Below, piece by piece: positions 11,041 to 21,480 of a stretch of 64,000 nt of DNA (its first letter is position 1; every line of letters begins with the position of its first letter). The translations under genes were made by a program, and so were the position numbers. The notes beneath the pieces were generated by a model. It was given only the letters and a program-made list of their open reading frames with translations, made no database searches and was not told the origin of the DNA. The DNA is taken from positions 6,510,001-6,574,000 of the forward strand of contig OZ316896.1 of NCBI GenBank assembly GCA_973895155.1. The letters are read 5' to 3'. The stretch comes from Marsupella aquatica (lineage: Eukaryota > Marchantiophyta).

Positions 11041-13287
11041 ATGCTTTGTTCGAATGCAGTCATGGATGCGTCAACTAGTAAGCCAAAAGCTCCTCCAACT
11101 TCTACCATTTGGTTAGGAGAAAAGGAGATAGTTGTCCCACACCCTGTTATCCCTCGTAGCGGCAGAGCGCAAACTACTAGCAAACCCAAAGTTTCTACTT
11201 CCCTAGCTACGGACCATGCTACGACTGACTCTCCTGCTCCCCTATCTGAGAGTACCAAAGCGTTAAAAGGAAAGGCTAAGGTGGAGGTGCCTGTAGAGTC
11301 ATGGGATCCTGAAGATTACGTTAAGGACGCAGAGTATTTCCACACCACATTTGGTCTTCCAAACAAAGGTATTAATCCTCATAAGATCAAAGACATTTCC
11401 AAGGAATGTCAATTGGCCGAGGTGTTTGGAGAGAAAGACAGGAATGGGTATAAGCTGAGTCTTTGTGTGTCGGCCTTCCAATTGAGGAGGTTTTGCAGCT
11501 ATCCCAAGTTGTGGATGGTTACGACTCACCAGTGAATGGCTTTCTGTCATTCACTTTCATCAAAGGGGCCTATGCAGAGAGGATCCAAAGGCGAAAGGTG
11601 GACTGGTGTGTGTATGCAGTGTCCAAGCTGAAGGGGCAAATTTCCCAATGGGAGCAAGATGGTAAGGGTAAGCCAGACGGGCCTCCTTGCGTAAGGAGGC
11701 TACATTTATATTCACCACCAGTGCCTGCGGAATTTGATGAAGAAAATTTGAAGTGGCTTGTGGATGACCCTTCAACGCATCTCCCACAGCCCGTCCCACG
11801 GATTTCTACCGAGAATCAAACGGCGAGGGACAAAGCTCACCCAGGGATAGTGGATTCTTGCAGCAAGGGGAGCCCACATCCCAAACCATTGGAAGCTGCG
11901 GCCCTTTGTGTCCCCCAGATAAAGCTTCTCCCTACCAAGCCCGAGGCTCCTGTTCTCCCTGCATTGCCAAGAAGTCTTTTGCTGTGCATTATGGATGGGC
12001 AAATCGTCAGGATTGAATGTAGTCTAAAAGAGACTTGTCAGCGCATCAGTGCGGTTCAAAAGACTATGGAAAGCTTGGAGGGGTCAAAACGGGATCATCC
12101 AGCAGTCATCTTTGTCATTCAAGAGCAACGTAACAAACTAGAGGAAGAGTTGGGTGAGGTGAGAAGCAAAATGCAGGCAAGGGACACCCTACATGATGAC
12201 TTGTCAACAGAAATGGAGCTCGAGGAGCTGAAGGGAGAGAAAGACGAGGAGGTATACTGCTTGTCAGACCATAGGCCTGTCCTTGTGTTGCTCAAAATAC
12301 CTGTAGGCTATGTATGTTTGGTTGGGTGGTTGGATTCGGTTTGGCAGGACGAGGCATTGATGCATGATGAACTGCAAAATAATGTTGCCATGTGCTATTT
12401 TCTTTTCTGGGGAGGCAGGATAGCTACATTGTTATCTTACGGCAGAAGTTGAAGGATGGTAACAAGGACATGGAGGCGTTGAAGAACAATGAATCATCTA
12501 TTCTGAAGGGGATGGCAACATTTGACAAGCTCATAAATACCAACAACAAGCGCTTTGAACAGGTACCAGAGAAGGTAGCTCGTCTAAAAGTTGTGGAGTC
12601 ACAGTTGGAAGCAGACCTGAAGCCCCTTGAGTTGTTTGCAGCAGCTCAAAAGTCTGAACTGGTTATTTTGGAGTCTCTTTTGGCCAATCCATGTCCAGTG
12701 TTGCAACCTCGCTTTGTTCCCACATCAACTACAATAGTGGGAACGGAAGTGCTTGTGAGTAATTGTCCAATTTGTTGCCACGGGTACCATTGTTTCAACT
12801 GGGTTCCAGCAAGTTGTGGCCACATGTATCATCCACATTGTTTATTTACATTGTTGGGGGATAAAACAAGAGCACCCTGTTGCTTTGCATGTGGGAAACC
12901 CTTTTTGGAAGATTGGGTTCGAAGTTGGGGTCTTCCAAACATAGGGCAGGACAAGTTGCCATCAGGTGAAGGTGGCTATATTCAAGAGATGAAGGGAACA
13001 TACGGGGTAAACAGTGCCTGCTTGGGCAGACGTTGTCACCTTGTGCAACAAATGCAGTCCACGCAAGCTCTGGTATGTAGAGGCACACTGTCATGTTTCA
13101 ATTGGTATTTGGTTTCTAAGGTTCCGGTTTTGGGCCATGTTGTAAATTATGTCTTCATTTGTGTGTGCAGGAAGAAGCCCAAGTCCAAGCTGTGCGGTTG
13201 TGCAATGTGAACCACACTATTTCTGTGCATGAACAGGTACTCATGAGGATGACTCTCCTGAAATGCCAGCGTTGGATCCCACATTGA
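11041..13287 (+). pseudogene. Spliced coiled-coil / RING-like zinc-finger gene with one frame break
   Basis: Coding begins at ATG 11041 and runs open to about 11470. There the protein continues in the next frame (LPIEEVLQLSQVVDGYDSP), implying a small indel. It runs to 12251, where GAG|GTATAC looks like a donor; an acceptor GGCAG at 12418 restores an in-phase coiled coil (DSYIVILRQKLKDGNKDMEA). A RING-like finger follows, about 12756-12890: CPIC, CGHMYHPHC and CCFAC, spaced C-x2-C, C-x-H-x2-H-x2-C, C-x2-C. A second intron runs from 13073 (GTATGT) to 13170 (TGTGTGTGCAG), also phase 0; the last exon reads EEAQVQAVRLCNVNH and stops at 13285, or is spliced further. A RING suggests E3 ubiquitin ligase or a protein-interaction role, but the N-terminal domain is unrecognised. 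It may be a repeated or transposon-captured family. Confidence 0.5.
12756..12890 (+). other. RING-like zinc-finger segment
   Basis: Eight metal ligands are visible: CPIC, then CGHMYHPHC after 13 residues, then CCFAC. This is the cross-brace order of a RING finger. It sits after about 90 residues of heptad-rich sequence. Confidence 0.6.
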
Positions 13288-13449
13288 CCAATGAACTGCA
13301 TGTGAGGAAGAAACAGAAGCAGGAGAGTGAATTAGCTAGCAAGGTGACCAGTACCCTATTGACACCTTTGAGCTTGGCACCTTGCCCTTTACTCCTGAGT
13401 CCGTGTCTCGTGTTTCATTCAGGCAACTGTTGAGCCTTGTTCAAACTGA

Positions 13450-13789
13450 AGCAGGAGAAACACCTCCACGGTCCAGCAGTACAACTGAATCCCTTGTTCT
13501 TCCTCCCAAGTGCTCAAACTCCAGGAAACGATTGCAGCTTCTTGTAAGAGACCCATAGCAAATGGAATCTGAGGGTTTTCTGGGTACTATGAACTGAATA
13601 ACAAAGAATATTGTTTCATGTGCAGCATATAAAATCAGGGCAGGAAACAAGAGCCAAAGCTGTGAATAGAGTCTAAACAATCAAGCAGGTAACTTTGGTT
13701 TTCTATCTCAACCCGTTCCCCTTTATGTCTTTGACTAGAACCGTGACTATTTTGTTTGAAATTAGCTTGGACAGCAAGGCCTGAGGAGT
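13450..13789. other. No supported gene; possible 3' exons of the preceding gene
   Basis: A TTCATTCAG acceptor-like site near 13422 precedes a short frame that stops soon after. Nothing else can be supported. Confidence 0.35.
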
Positions 13790-14610
13790 TCAAGTCCTTT
13801 ATAGGGCCCAAGTCCTAGCGTGAGGACTTGAAGTCTGTGGGCAAGAGCTTCATTCCTTAGGGTCTTGGTAGAGTCAATGATAGAGTCCTTGGTCCAGGAC
13901 TGAGTCCTTGTCAAAGGACTCTGAAGGACCCCAAGTTCTTGTGGAAGGACTTTGAAGGACTTGGAGTCCTTGGGCGGCAAGGAGTCGGAGGTCCTCGGGC
14001 AAGGGCTGGACTCCGAGTCCTTGGAAAGGATTCCCGGTCCTTGGGAAAGGACCCTGAGTCCTTGGCAAAGGACTTGGGAAAGGACCCAGAGTCCTTGGGA
14101 AAGGACCCCGAGTCCTTGGGAATGGACTCCCAGTCCTTGGGAAAGGACCCAGAGTCCTTGGGAAAGGACTGCAAGTCCTGGGGAAAGGACTGCAAGTCCT
14201 GGGGAAAGGACTACGAGTCATCTTCGGGGCAGGACTCAGAGTCCTCCGGCAAGGAGTCAGAGTCCTCGTGGAAGGAGTCAGAGTCCTAGGAAAAGACTCC
14301 GAGTCCTCGTGGAAGGACTCTGAGTCCTTGGGAAAGGACTTAGAATCCTTGGGCAAGGACTTCAAAGGACTTAAATGTCCTTGAGAAAGGACTAGAAAGG
14401 ACCCCGGGTCCTTGGGCAAGGACCCCGCGTCCTCGTGGGAGGACTCCAAAGGAGTTTGAGTCCTTATCAAAGGATTTTGAAGGACTCAAAGTCCTGGAAC
14501 AACTCTGGGTCCTTGTGGAATGACTCCAAATCCTTGTGGAAAGGGCTTTAAGTACTGGCCGGGGGAATGATTGCAAGTACTCAAGGAAGGACTTGACGTC
14601 CATGGGGCTC
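13790..14610. repeat. 21-bp-period palindromic minisatellite (GGACTC/GAGTCC)
   Basis: Dozens of imperfect units occur, such as GAGTCCTTGGGAAAGGACCCC (one turn of 21 bases, last base variable), most regular at 14090-14230. Each unit carries an inverted GGACTC...GAGTCC core, so both strands look alike. Because 21 is divisible by three, long open frames appear on both strands (for example 198 codons minus and 123 codons plus, Ser/Lys/Asp- or Pro/Arg/Thr-rich). I treat these as artefacts. Confidence 0.9.
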
Positions 14611-14950
14611 TTGTAACTGGTTTCTTGTAACTGGAACTTCTGCGGACACTTTTGAATTCTTGCTTCTGAGAATGAGGTGCTTCAGTTTTGCAGATGGAGA
14701 AGCTTAGCTGTATGATACTCTTCATGAAGTCAGGATTGATAGGATATGGGGTCTATGTGCCGGAGGCTTTACGTATGAAGGCTGTGGGGGAGTTTTGAGT
14801 GATGGTCGTCCCTGCACTTCGGGGAAGTACAAACGCATTTTGAGAATGCAGAACCCCGAGTCACCATTGGGTCCTCGATCTCGCAGCAGACTTCAACACA
14901 CCTGTACAAGGGATGGGGAAGGAACATACATGTACTGTTTTGCTGTGCAG

Positions 14951-15274
14951 GTTGGCGACATTGTGCTTCAAGTGAATGAAGCTAATGGTCAGCAATTGAT
15001 GGGGATCACGGGCCAGGAGTACAGGGATTCAAACATTGATAGGAGAGACCAGATTAGGGATCAGGTTTTGGCTGGGACTTGGATAATGAGGTATGTCAAG
15101 GGTGACAGGGAAGCTGATCTGTCTCGAGCTTTGTACTTTGAAGAAAGCAAAGTCAAGGATCCAGTAGACAAGTCACATGTGGCGCTAGGTGGCCTTAGCA
15201 GGCTAAAGAATGTTGTTGTTGACCTAGGGTCAGATATAGTGGATTCATTCAGATCTTTTAGCATCAGAAAGTAG
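14951..15274 (+). CDS. Terminal exon of an unrecognised, probably conserved gene
   Basis: A good acceptor (TTTGCTGTGCAG, ending 14950) precedes 107 open codons to TAG at 15272-15274. The peptide starts VGDIVLQVNEANGQQLMGIT and later has RRDQIRDQVLAGTWIMRYVK, FEESKVKDPVDKSH and a C-terminal SFRSFSIRK. The composition is that of a folded protein. VGDIVLQVN is superficially PDZ-like, but I would not assign it. The frame continues open upstream into 14795 without an ATG start. It could be the last exon of the RING-like gene, with the minisatellite inside an intron, or of a separate gene. No frameshift is seen. Confidence 0.5.
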   Translation, partial: VGDIVLQVNEANGQQLMGITGQEYRDSNIDRRDQIRDQVLAGTWIMRYVKGDREADLSRALYFEESKVKDPVDKSHVALGGLSRLKNVVVDLGSDIVDSFRSFSIRK

Positions 15275-16133
15275 GCAGCCTCTACAAGCAAGGGGTTTGA
15301 GGATGGTTGGTTCAATGAACTGTGTCTTCAATGATACTTTGTTTTGGATTGAGGCCTTCAAAGCCTAGTTTTGATTGTAACAGGATGAGCATTTTATGCA
15401 CCTTATCTTCTGTCACTTTGTATACTCCATGATTCAGTCTCTCCTTTGTCTGTTGGTCAATATGTGAGCCCACGTCTTGCATAATGCAACAACAATCGTC
15501 AGCCCCAGTGGTGATTGGAAGTTTGTTCCTCTCATTCAAAGAGCTGTGTACATAAATTTTAATCAGTGATGTTCTATCATTTTGTATGGTAACGACTGAA
15601 ACTTAGCTTGATGTCACGTAATATTGAAAAATCAGAAGGTAGTTAGCTCAATGTGGAGCTGAATCGCCAGTGATTACAAAGCCACATTTAGTTGCTCTCA
15701 ACTTGTGCCAACTGAATATTGATCATCAGCAAGATCATTAGCCACAGTTACCCTTAGTACGGCGGAAATTTGAGTTGTGTGAATGCCGCAGGTTAATTTA
15801 GTCCTCTAATGCTCTAATAAAAGAAGCTATTCCGCATGCTGCTACCGCCTTGGCCCATCCTGGACAAATCCACAAAAAATGAACATTCCAATGCACTGGA
15901 CAAGCTTACTGGTTCCATTTGTCCGACAGGTTGCCACCAACACATGTTAACAACATACTATTGATCCTCAAATGAAATAAAGGTGGAAAAGAACTGATAG
16001 CCTTACATTAAATTTAAGAATTTTTTTACAATCTCACTGTAGGAGCCTCAAAAATGCTAAATAGTAGCCTACCCTACTACAATGACCTTCTGTATGTCTT
16101 CATGTACAACATGATCCATTAGTTTTACAGAAG
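15275..16133. other. No gene recognised
   Basis: AT-rich intergenic sequence, probably containing the 3' UTR of the 15.2-kb exon on one side. Short frames on both strands have no recognisable content. Confidence 0.6.
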
Positions 16134-16848
16134 CTACACCTGCAGCGATTCATAAATTGCTTCTAAAGTGTCTGAATCTAGTGTGTAAAATCTAGCACCT
16201 TGTCCCTTGCCTCCCTTGGGCACCTCACATGGTGTCAAACCAAATCGAATGTGAATTACTTCCCCTGGATGGCAGTAGCTGAAAGGAGAAGCATAATTGA
16301 AGACGAACTTGTTTTTTGATCCTGGATATGGTTGGAACCACCTTCCCTTTAAGGCCATGTCCCCTGCCTTGAATTGTACCTTGTACCCATCAGTGAAACT
16401 CTTTGTGACTGTGTGGAGCACCTCTTCACACTGATAAATGTAGAAATCTACATTATCTTCATTTGGTTGACTTGCACAACATGCATAGAAATCTCCCAAT
16501 TGGACACATTATGGTAGAGAGATGTTGTCAAGCCGTCCTTCGCCCTCTCCCATGTTCTCCACATCAACTCTGACATCTGCTTGCAATACCCCTTTGATCA
16601 TCTCCAGGCGATACTTGCCTACCCATTCCTTGTTCTCACAATTCATTGGATCTTCATCAACACAAGCTACACAAAAACAACTGAGCTCCCAAACTTGCAA
16701 CAATGTTGACAGACTCTTACTAAATCCATCAAAGCAGTGCAAAGATCTACAATCCTTGATTGGATCACAATCCCACTTCTTCCTTCTATTTATAGTGCCA
16801 ACAGGAATTTCCCAAAATATACGTCGAACAAGCAGCACATCACCATAC

Positions 16849-17287
16849 TGTTGAGCATAGATGACGATCGCAACGGCAAGCCCATGAACCATCCAACGCA
16901 CAATAGTCGACACAAGAGATACGTGGTTCACCTCCTTGAGGCTACGTCCACGGGAACACACAAGAGAGCTTTACTGAACTCTAAGCCCGTCGGCTATACC
17001 GAGTCTCCACAGTGTAAGCTCTCCCTATCTCTCAAGTGGCTCCATAACAATGAGCCTTGATTCTACCTCTCCAAGCATACATGCCTCTTATGATATAGTG
17101 TGCAACTTAGTTGTACCTAACCACATAGTTGTACCTAATCACGTAATTGTACCTAACCACATAGTTGTACCTAATTACGTAGTTGTACCTAACCACGTAG
17201 TTGTACCAACCCACGTTGTTGTACCAACCCACGTTGTTGTACCAACCACGTCATACCTAACCTAGACGTAAGAGTAAATACCCAACA
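16849..17287. mobile_element. Solo Copia LTR (439 bp) with perfect 5-bp target duplication
   Basis: The sequence begins TGTTGAGCATAGATGACGAT and ends CCCAACA. It is flanked by CATAC on both sides (16844-16848 and 17288-17292). It matches the LTRs of the full-length element at 41907-47714 nearly base for base outside its repeat block. No internal retrotransposon sequence accompanies it, so it is the product of LTR-LTR recombination. It sits in an exon of the transposase-like gene. Confidence 0.95.
17110..17253. repeat. 18-bp repeat block inside the LTR, eight units
   Basis: Units such as GTTGTACCTAACCACATA repeat eight times. The LTRs of element A have five units. The three extra units (54 bp) exactly account for the length difference of 439 versus 385 bp. 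Confidence 0.9.
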
Positions 17288-18814
17288 CATACTCCTGAAA
17301 TTGACCAAGGGCAAACTTGTCCTTGCAAAACTTCACCACATCTGATGCACCCTCTAGACGATGACCATTCATGCCTTTTAGTTGCTCAGTTGCAAGCCCG
17401 GTCTTAATGTGGCCGCCAAGAGCATCCTATTAAAGCATACAAGAAACACAGATTAGAAAGTTTCTTACTTAGACTGCAAGTTTGGTCATCCAATTCCAGT
17501 AGATACGTCACTCATTAGAAACCAACTAAGGCATGCAGAGAATTGGGTGTAGATACTTACAGCAACACCCTTCCCATGGCCAGAGGCATGGAAGAACCAT
17601 TTCATCCGTGCACCAAACCGGGAGTAGTACCTACTAACGTAGTAAAATGGTCTACAGGCCTTGAACTGAGATGCCGCCCCATCAGACCAAACCCAATGTT
17701 GATCAACATGAATTCCCTGATTAGCCATCCACTCCCAATGCGCATCCATGCAGTGTTGCACAAAAAGAGTGTCATGACAATTATCATCACTAATGTAGAA
17801 ATGGTAATCTGCTATAATATCACGAGTTTTATCAGCATTCTGTGCTGCTTTCACAGGCCTACCCACTGTAGCTTCAAGTGAATTGGCATCTTCCCTGTGT
17901 CTATAGGTAACATGGATTAACAATGTCACTTGCTTGTTGTCCCAATGTTGACTTTGAATCTCATTCTGAGGCAAAAAAGTGTAATTTTTGGAGAAATCTA
18001 TTGAAGAAACAATTGTCCCTCTTGGAAATATTTTCAGACATTGTCTAAACTGTTGTGATTGCCAATGGGCTCGAAAGTTATGCACAATAAATGTCTTCAT
18101 GGTATCCATTACTGCTCTCTTAAAATCAACCATGGGAGTTTGCTTATAAACAATCCTCAATTGCCTAGACTTCTTTGTTGCACTCTCTTCAGCCCCTTTC
18201 TTTTTTTCTCTCTTCTGTTGGGCAGTGTCATCCAGGTCACGATATTCAAATGTCTGCCATTCGATCATTTGATTATGTGCAGGGTCCAGCTCTTGAGTGC
18301 ACCAATCCAACTTCTCTACTCCACATTCGTCACATTCACCCATAATACAGGCTTTTTGGTGCCACTCTGTCTCAGGCAGTCTATGACAAAGAGCTTCCTC
18401 TATCCAGCCACGAACTGAGGTTATGAACTTTGAAGATGCCATACAAGAAGAGATGGGTACAACACCCAAGGGTCTACAGGTATCACATTCACAAGGACAG
18501 TCCTTACTGTGCTGGTGCCGCCTGAATTTGTTAACTGCCTCTTTCAGTAAGTCCATCTCCACATGTTGTTTGCAGCAACAAACATTTCTGTCTTTCATCT
18601 TACGAACGTAATATGGCTTGAAGTATATAAATGACCGCATCCCTGTAGACACCCCATTCTGCTCCCTTGTGCACCAGTCACGAAATGCTGAAAAAAATTG
18701 GAACTACACATATACAAGACATACATTATTTTTGTTAGAAAGACTGTTAGGAATGGATACCCCCAAATGTGCAGCCACAAAAACCCATGTATGTGGGTAC
18801 TACTACTTACTGAA

Positions 18815-18960
18815 GGACTTCAGTTCTGCCTGCAACTACAGTCCTTCAGTAAGGGTCCGAGCTCTTATTGGAAGACTCTACCAGGAGAGGTGAAGGACTA
18901 AAGTTCTTAGGGAAGGAGTAGAATCAATCTGGAAGGACTCAAGTACTCAATGCACTCGAC
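18815..18960. repeat. Diverged GGACT/AGTCC repeats related to the 13.8-kb minisatellite
   Basis: GAAGGACTTCAGTTCTG, CTACAGTCCTTCAGT, GAAGGACTAAAGTTCTT and GGAAGGACTCAAGTACTC recur here. They resemble the palindromic GGACT/AGTCC units at 13.8-14.6 kb but with irregular spacing. They lie just upstream of the first visible exon of the minus-strand transposase-like gene. Confidence 0.55.
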
Positions 18961-19810
18961 TTAAAAACTCTCAAAAACTCAATGCAGAGACTTGGGCAGC
19001 CAAGGGGGCTTTGGAGTGGTGTTTAAAGGTGCACTCAGCTGCCATGTGTTCTATGTAGTATGTACATGAACAATGAGTTCCTGAACGGCTGGGTCAGCTT
19101 GTTATATCTTAAGCTAGCTACCATGCAACTGAACGGATGAATTTTAGTGCCTGTAGTGGGACTTAGATTTATCAAGAAGATCTTGAGGCCCGGATTTTAG
19201 GCCTCTATATCGTCCTGCTGCAATTGTGATGTGAACATTGGTCCCGGTGGTGAGCCAAAATGTAATTTTGAACTTCGCAAGACTTAGTTTTAATTTGTTT
19301 TTAGACCTCAGGTCGAGCCTGGACATTCGGCTGACAATTGCCATTGGGTATTATTACAGTACGTCTTTTGTAAGGTAGGACAGAGTCAGCATGAGAGATT
19401 TTTCTTGATTGAGCAGTTATTGAATCTCGTCGACAAATTTAGGAAATCAAAGGACTGGTCTACGAGCAGCTGTTACTGAAAGCTCAAGCTAGCCTGCACA
19501 ATAATTTTTGTAAAATAAAGACTAGGAGCTTCCAAACAAATTGCTCTTGTTTGCTTGCTGTCAAAGTTTTTCTAATTAGCTGGCATCGATTTGTTCAGTC
19601 CATCAGCAAGTCACCCGCATGATAGATGGTATGATATGATTTAGTTCTCATATATTCATTGAAAGTAAATGAAGCACTGTAGCTGTACCTGCTGACGAAC
19701 AGCTGATTCGATGCAACATAATTATTCAAACAGGACTATAGTGCAAGGCACTGCCAAGGGTAAAAGTAAAGCTCCTGATCAAAGATAAAATCTCTTAGGC
19801 AGTTAGTGTG
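18961..19810. other. No gene recognised
   Basis: Only short frames without recognisable content on either strand. Confidence 0.6.
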
Positions 19811-20049
19811 TTCTGGAGATGCTTTGTACTCTATTGTATTTTAGTAGCCTTCCATTCTGGAGATGCTTTGTACTCTATTATATTTTAGTAGCCTTCCATC
19901 TGACGGATAGTACAAAGACTTTTCTGTATTGAATCTGCCTTCGTTTAAGTATTTTATGTACTTTTCTGTATTGAATCTGCCTTTGTTTAAGTATTTTATG
20001 TACAGTGATCTTCGTAAGGTCCTGATTCTCTTCGTAAGGTCCTGATTCT
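19811..20049. repeat. Three adjacent tandem duplications (44, 42 and 20 bp units)
   Basis: A 44-bp unit (TTCTGGAGATGCTTTGTACT start) occupies 19811-19898 twice. A 42-bp unit (CTTTTCTGTATTGAATCTGC start) occupies 19919-20002 twice. CTTCGTAAGGTCCTGATTCT occupies 20010-20049 twice. Copies differ by at most one or two bases. Confidence 0.9.
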
Positions 20050-20239
20050 GAGAGAACCATTTTCTATTGAGTTTTGTGAGGGTGAACATTGGATAAGACT
20101 TTCATTGGACGCATCTCATGAATAGACAACCCGTTTTCAGCAAGGAGTTTTGTAAGTCAGAGTGAACAGTGATTGGAGGATACTTAATCTTAGAGAACCT
20201 GGCTAAATGGGAACGACCTCATTGCAAGAATATTACAGT

Positions 20240-20346
20240 ATTTTGAGTCACGAAAAATCTGAAGATCTGAGTGTTATTTTGAGTCACAAAAAATCTGAAG
20301 ATCTGAGTGTTATTTTGAGTCGCGAAAAATCTGAAGATCTGAGTGT
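20240..20346. repeat. 36-bp tandem repeat, three copies
   Basis: Copies 20240-20275, 20276-20311 and 20312-20346 share ATTTTGAGTC and AAATCTGAAGATCTGAGTGT. They are nearly identical. Confidence 0.9.
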
Positions 20347-21480
20347 GAAGTAGTATTGTTCTTGAGGGAGAGAAAATGTATATGCCTGATCGACAAGGTG
20401 TGGATGATCCCGATCCTAGAGCCGGTTATTATGCTTCCCTAGCTGGTTGATTCCTGAGTAGAACTATATATTGGGATTGTCCGGGTTGGCCCTAGTCATT
20501 GCGGGAGTCATTGGGACTGAGAAATTTTTGCAGTCGGGAGCATTCTGATTCCCAAGGATGAACACAATGTCTTTGCTCTACATGTCGACGCCAGGCTATG
20601 CTTTGCTGGAAACCGTAGGGATTGATGAGATCGGTTCTAGTTGAATTCCGTGGCTTCACTGCACTCAAAAAATAGGAAGACAACGAAGTTGTCTTCCTTG
20701 ATGTTTGTGCTGGATTTAAGCCTGTTCGAAACACGAAATCCTCTGATGCAAAAAAAGCTGTCATTTGATCATTAGATGATCTATAGATGAAAAGTCTGCT
20801 CGACAAGTAGCTGTTAACGGACTTAAATTACAATCATGAGTTTTGCGATTCCAATAGTGTAGTCGCTAGCCATGCTTTATCAGTGTGAAAAGCAAGTTCT
20901 TATTGCGCTCCTTTATGTCATTGGCACAATAAAACTATCCCACTGTTTCTCTTGCCAAATGGTGAGCATTAAGAAGCAATTTGCATGTGAGAATTTTTGA
21001 AAAACTGACCATATTTAATGTAGGTGGCTCCGAGACGGGCTTGTTTTTGGGACTCTGCAAATAAGGAACCCCTTGGCTTGTATTTCGGTAGATTCTTGTG
21101 AAAATATGCCCAATTTTTATTTCAAGAACATCCAAAAATGACTCGGCCTTGGAGAAACTATTGGATCATGACCGAACGCAAGAATGCTCTCTGAAGCTTA
21201 ATCACAATTATTCAGCCTGTAAGTTGTAAACTAAGGTAAGAGTATGATCACTAGTTGAAAATGCAATAAAAGGCGTCCACTGTCTACTGCGCGCTCTTGC
21301 TGCTTCCCCTGGAGAAATAACCAACCAGAGCTGGCCATCTAACTCCCGACCAGTTTTTAAACTACAGTGCCAGAGAAAGGAAAAAAGCTAAAACGAATGG
21401 AAAGAAATGAGAATACATGAATGAACAATTTTTCAGATCAGCGTCTGATTCCCTAATCAAAGACAGACTCGAGAAATCAA
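20347..21480. other. No gene recognised
   Basis: Short frames only. The right end may be the 3' flank of the PIF ORF1-like remnant. Confidence 0.55.

Larger units (their letters stand above)
16134..18688 (-). pseudogene. RNase H-fold transposase-like gene, split by a solo LTR and a stop
   Basis: The first visible exon starts after an acceptor TTTTTTTCAG (near 18689) with FRDWCTREQNGVSTGMRSF, then a Cys-rich stretch (NVCCCKQH, CPCECDTC, CGVEKLDWC). The core follows: FPRGTIVSSIDFSKNYTF, YHFYISDDNCHDTLFVQHC, HWVWSDGAASQFKACRPF and FHASGHGKG. SxDFxxNY, WSDGxxxQFK and SGHGKG look like the acidic motifs of a DDE-type transposase family found in plants and animals. An intron at 17427-17560 (GTAAGT/ATAG) splices in phase to DALGGHIKTGLA. 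That exon is interrupted after LGQFQEY by the solo LTR at 16849-17287 and resumes as GDVLLVRRIFWEIPV. A TAA at about 16509-16511 lies in frame before the final 120 codons. Upstream exons are not visible. The fold and function are inference; disruption is seen directly. Confidence 0.7.

Noticed and set aside
13874-14470. A 198-codon minus-strand frame, plus 116- and 123-codon plus-strand frames
   Set aside because: All are products of the 21-bp repeat (period divisible by three, palindromic units). Translations are monotonous S/K/D/F or P/R/T repeats with no independent support.
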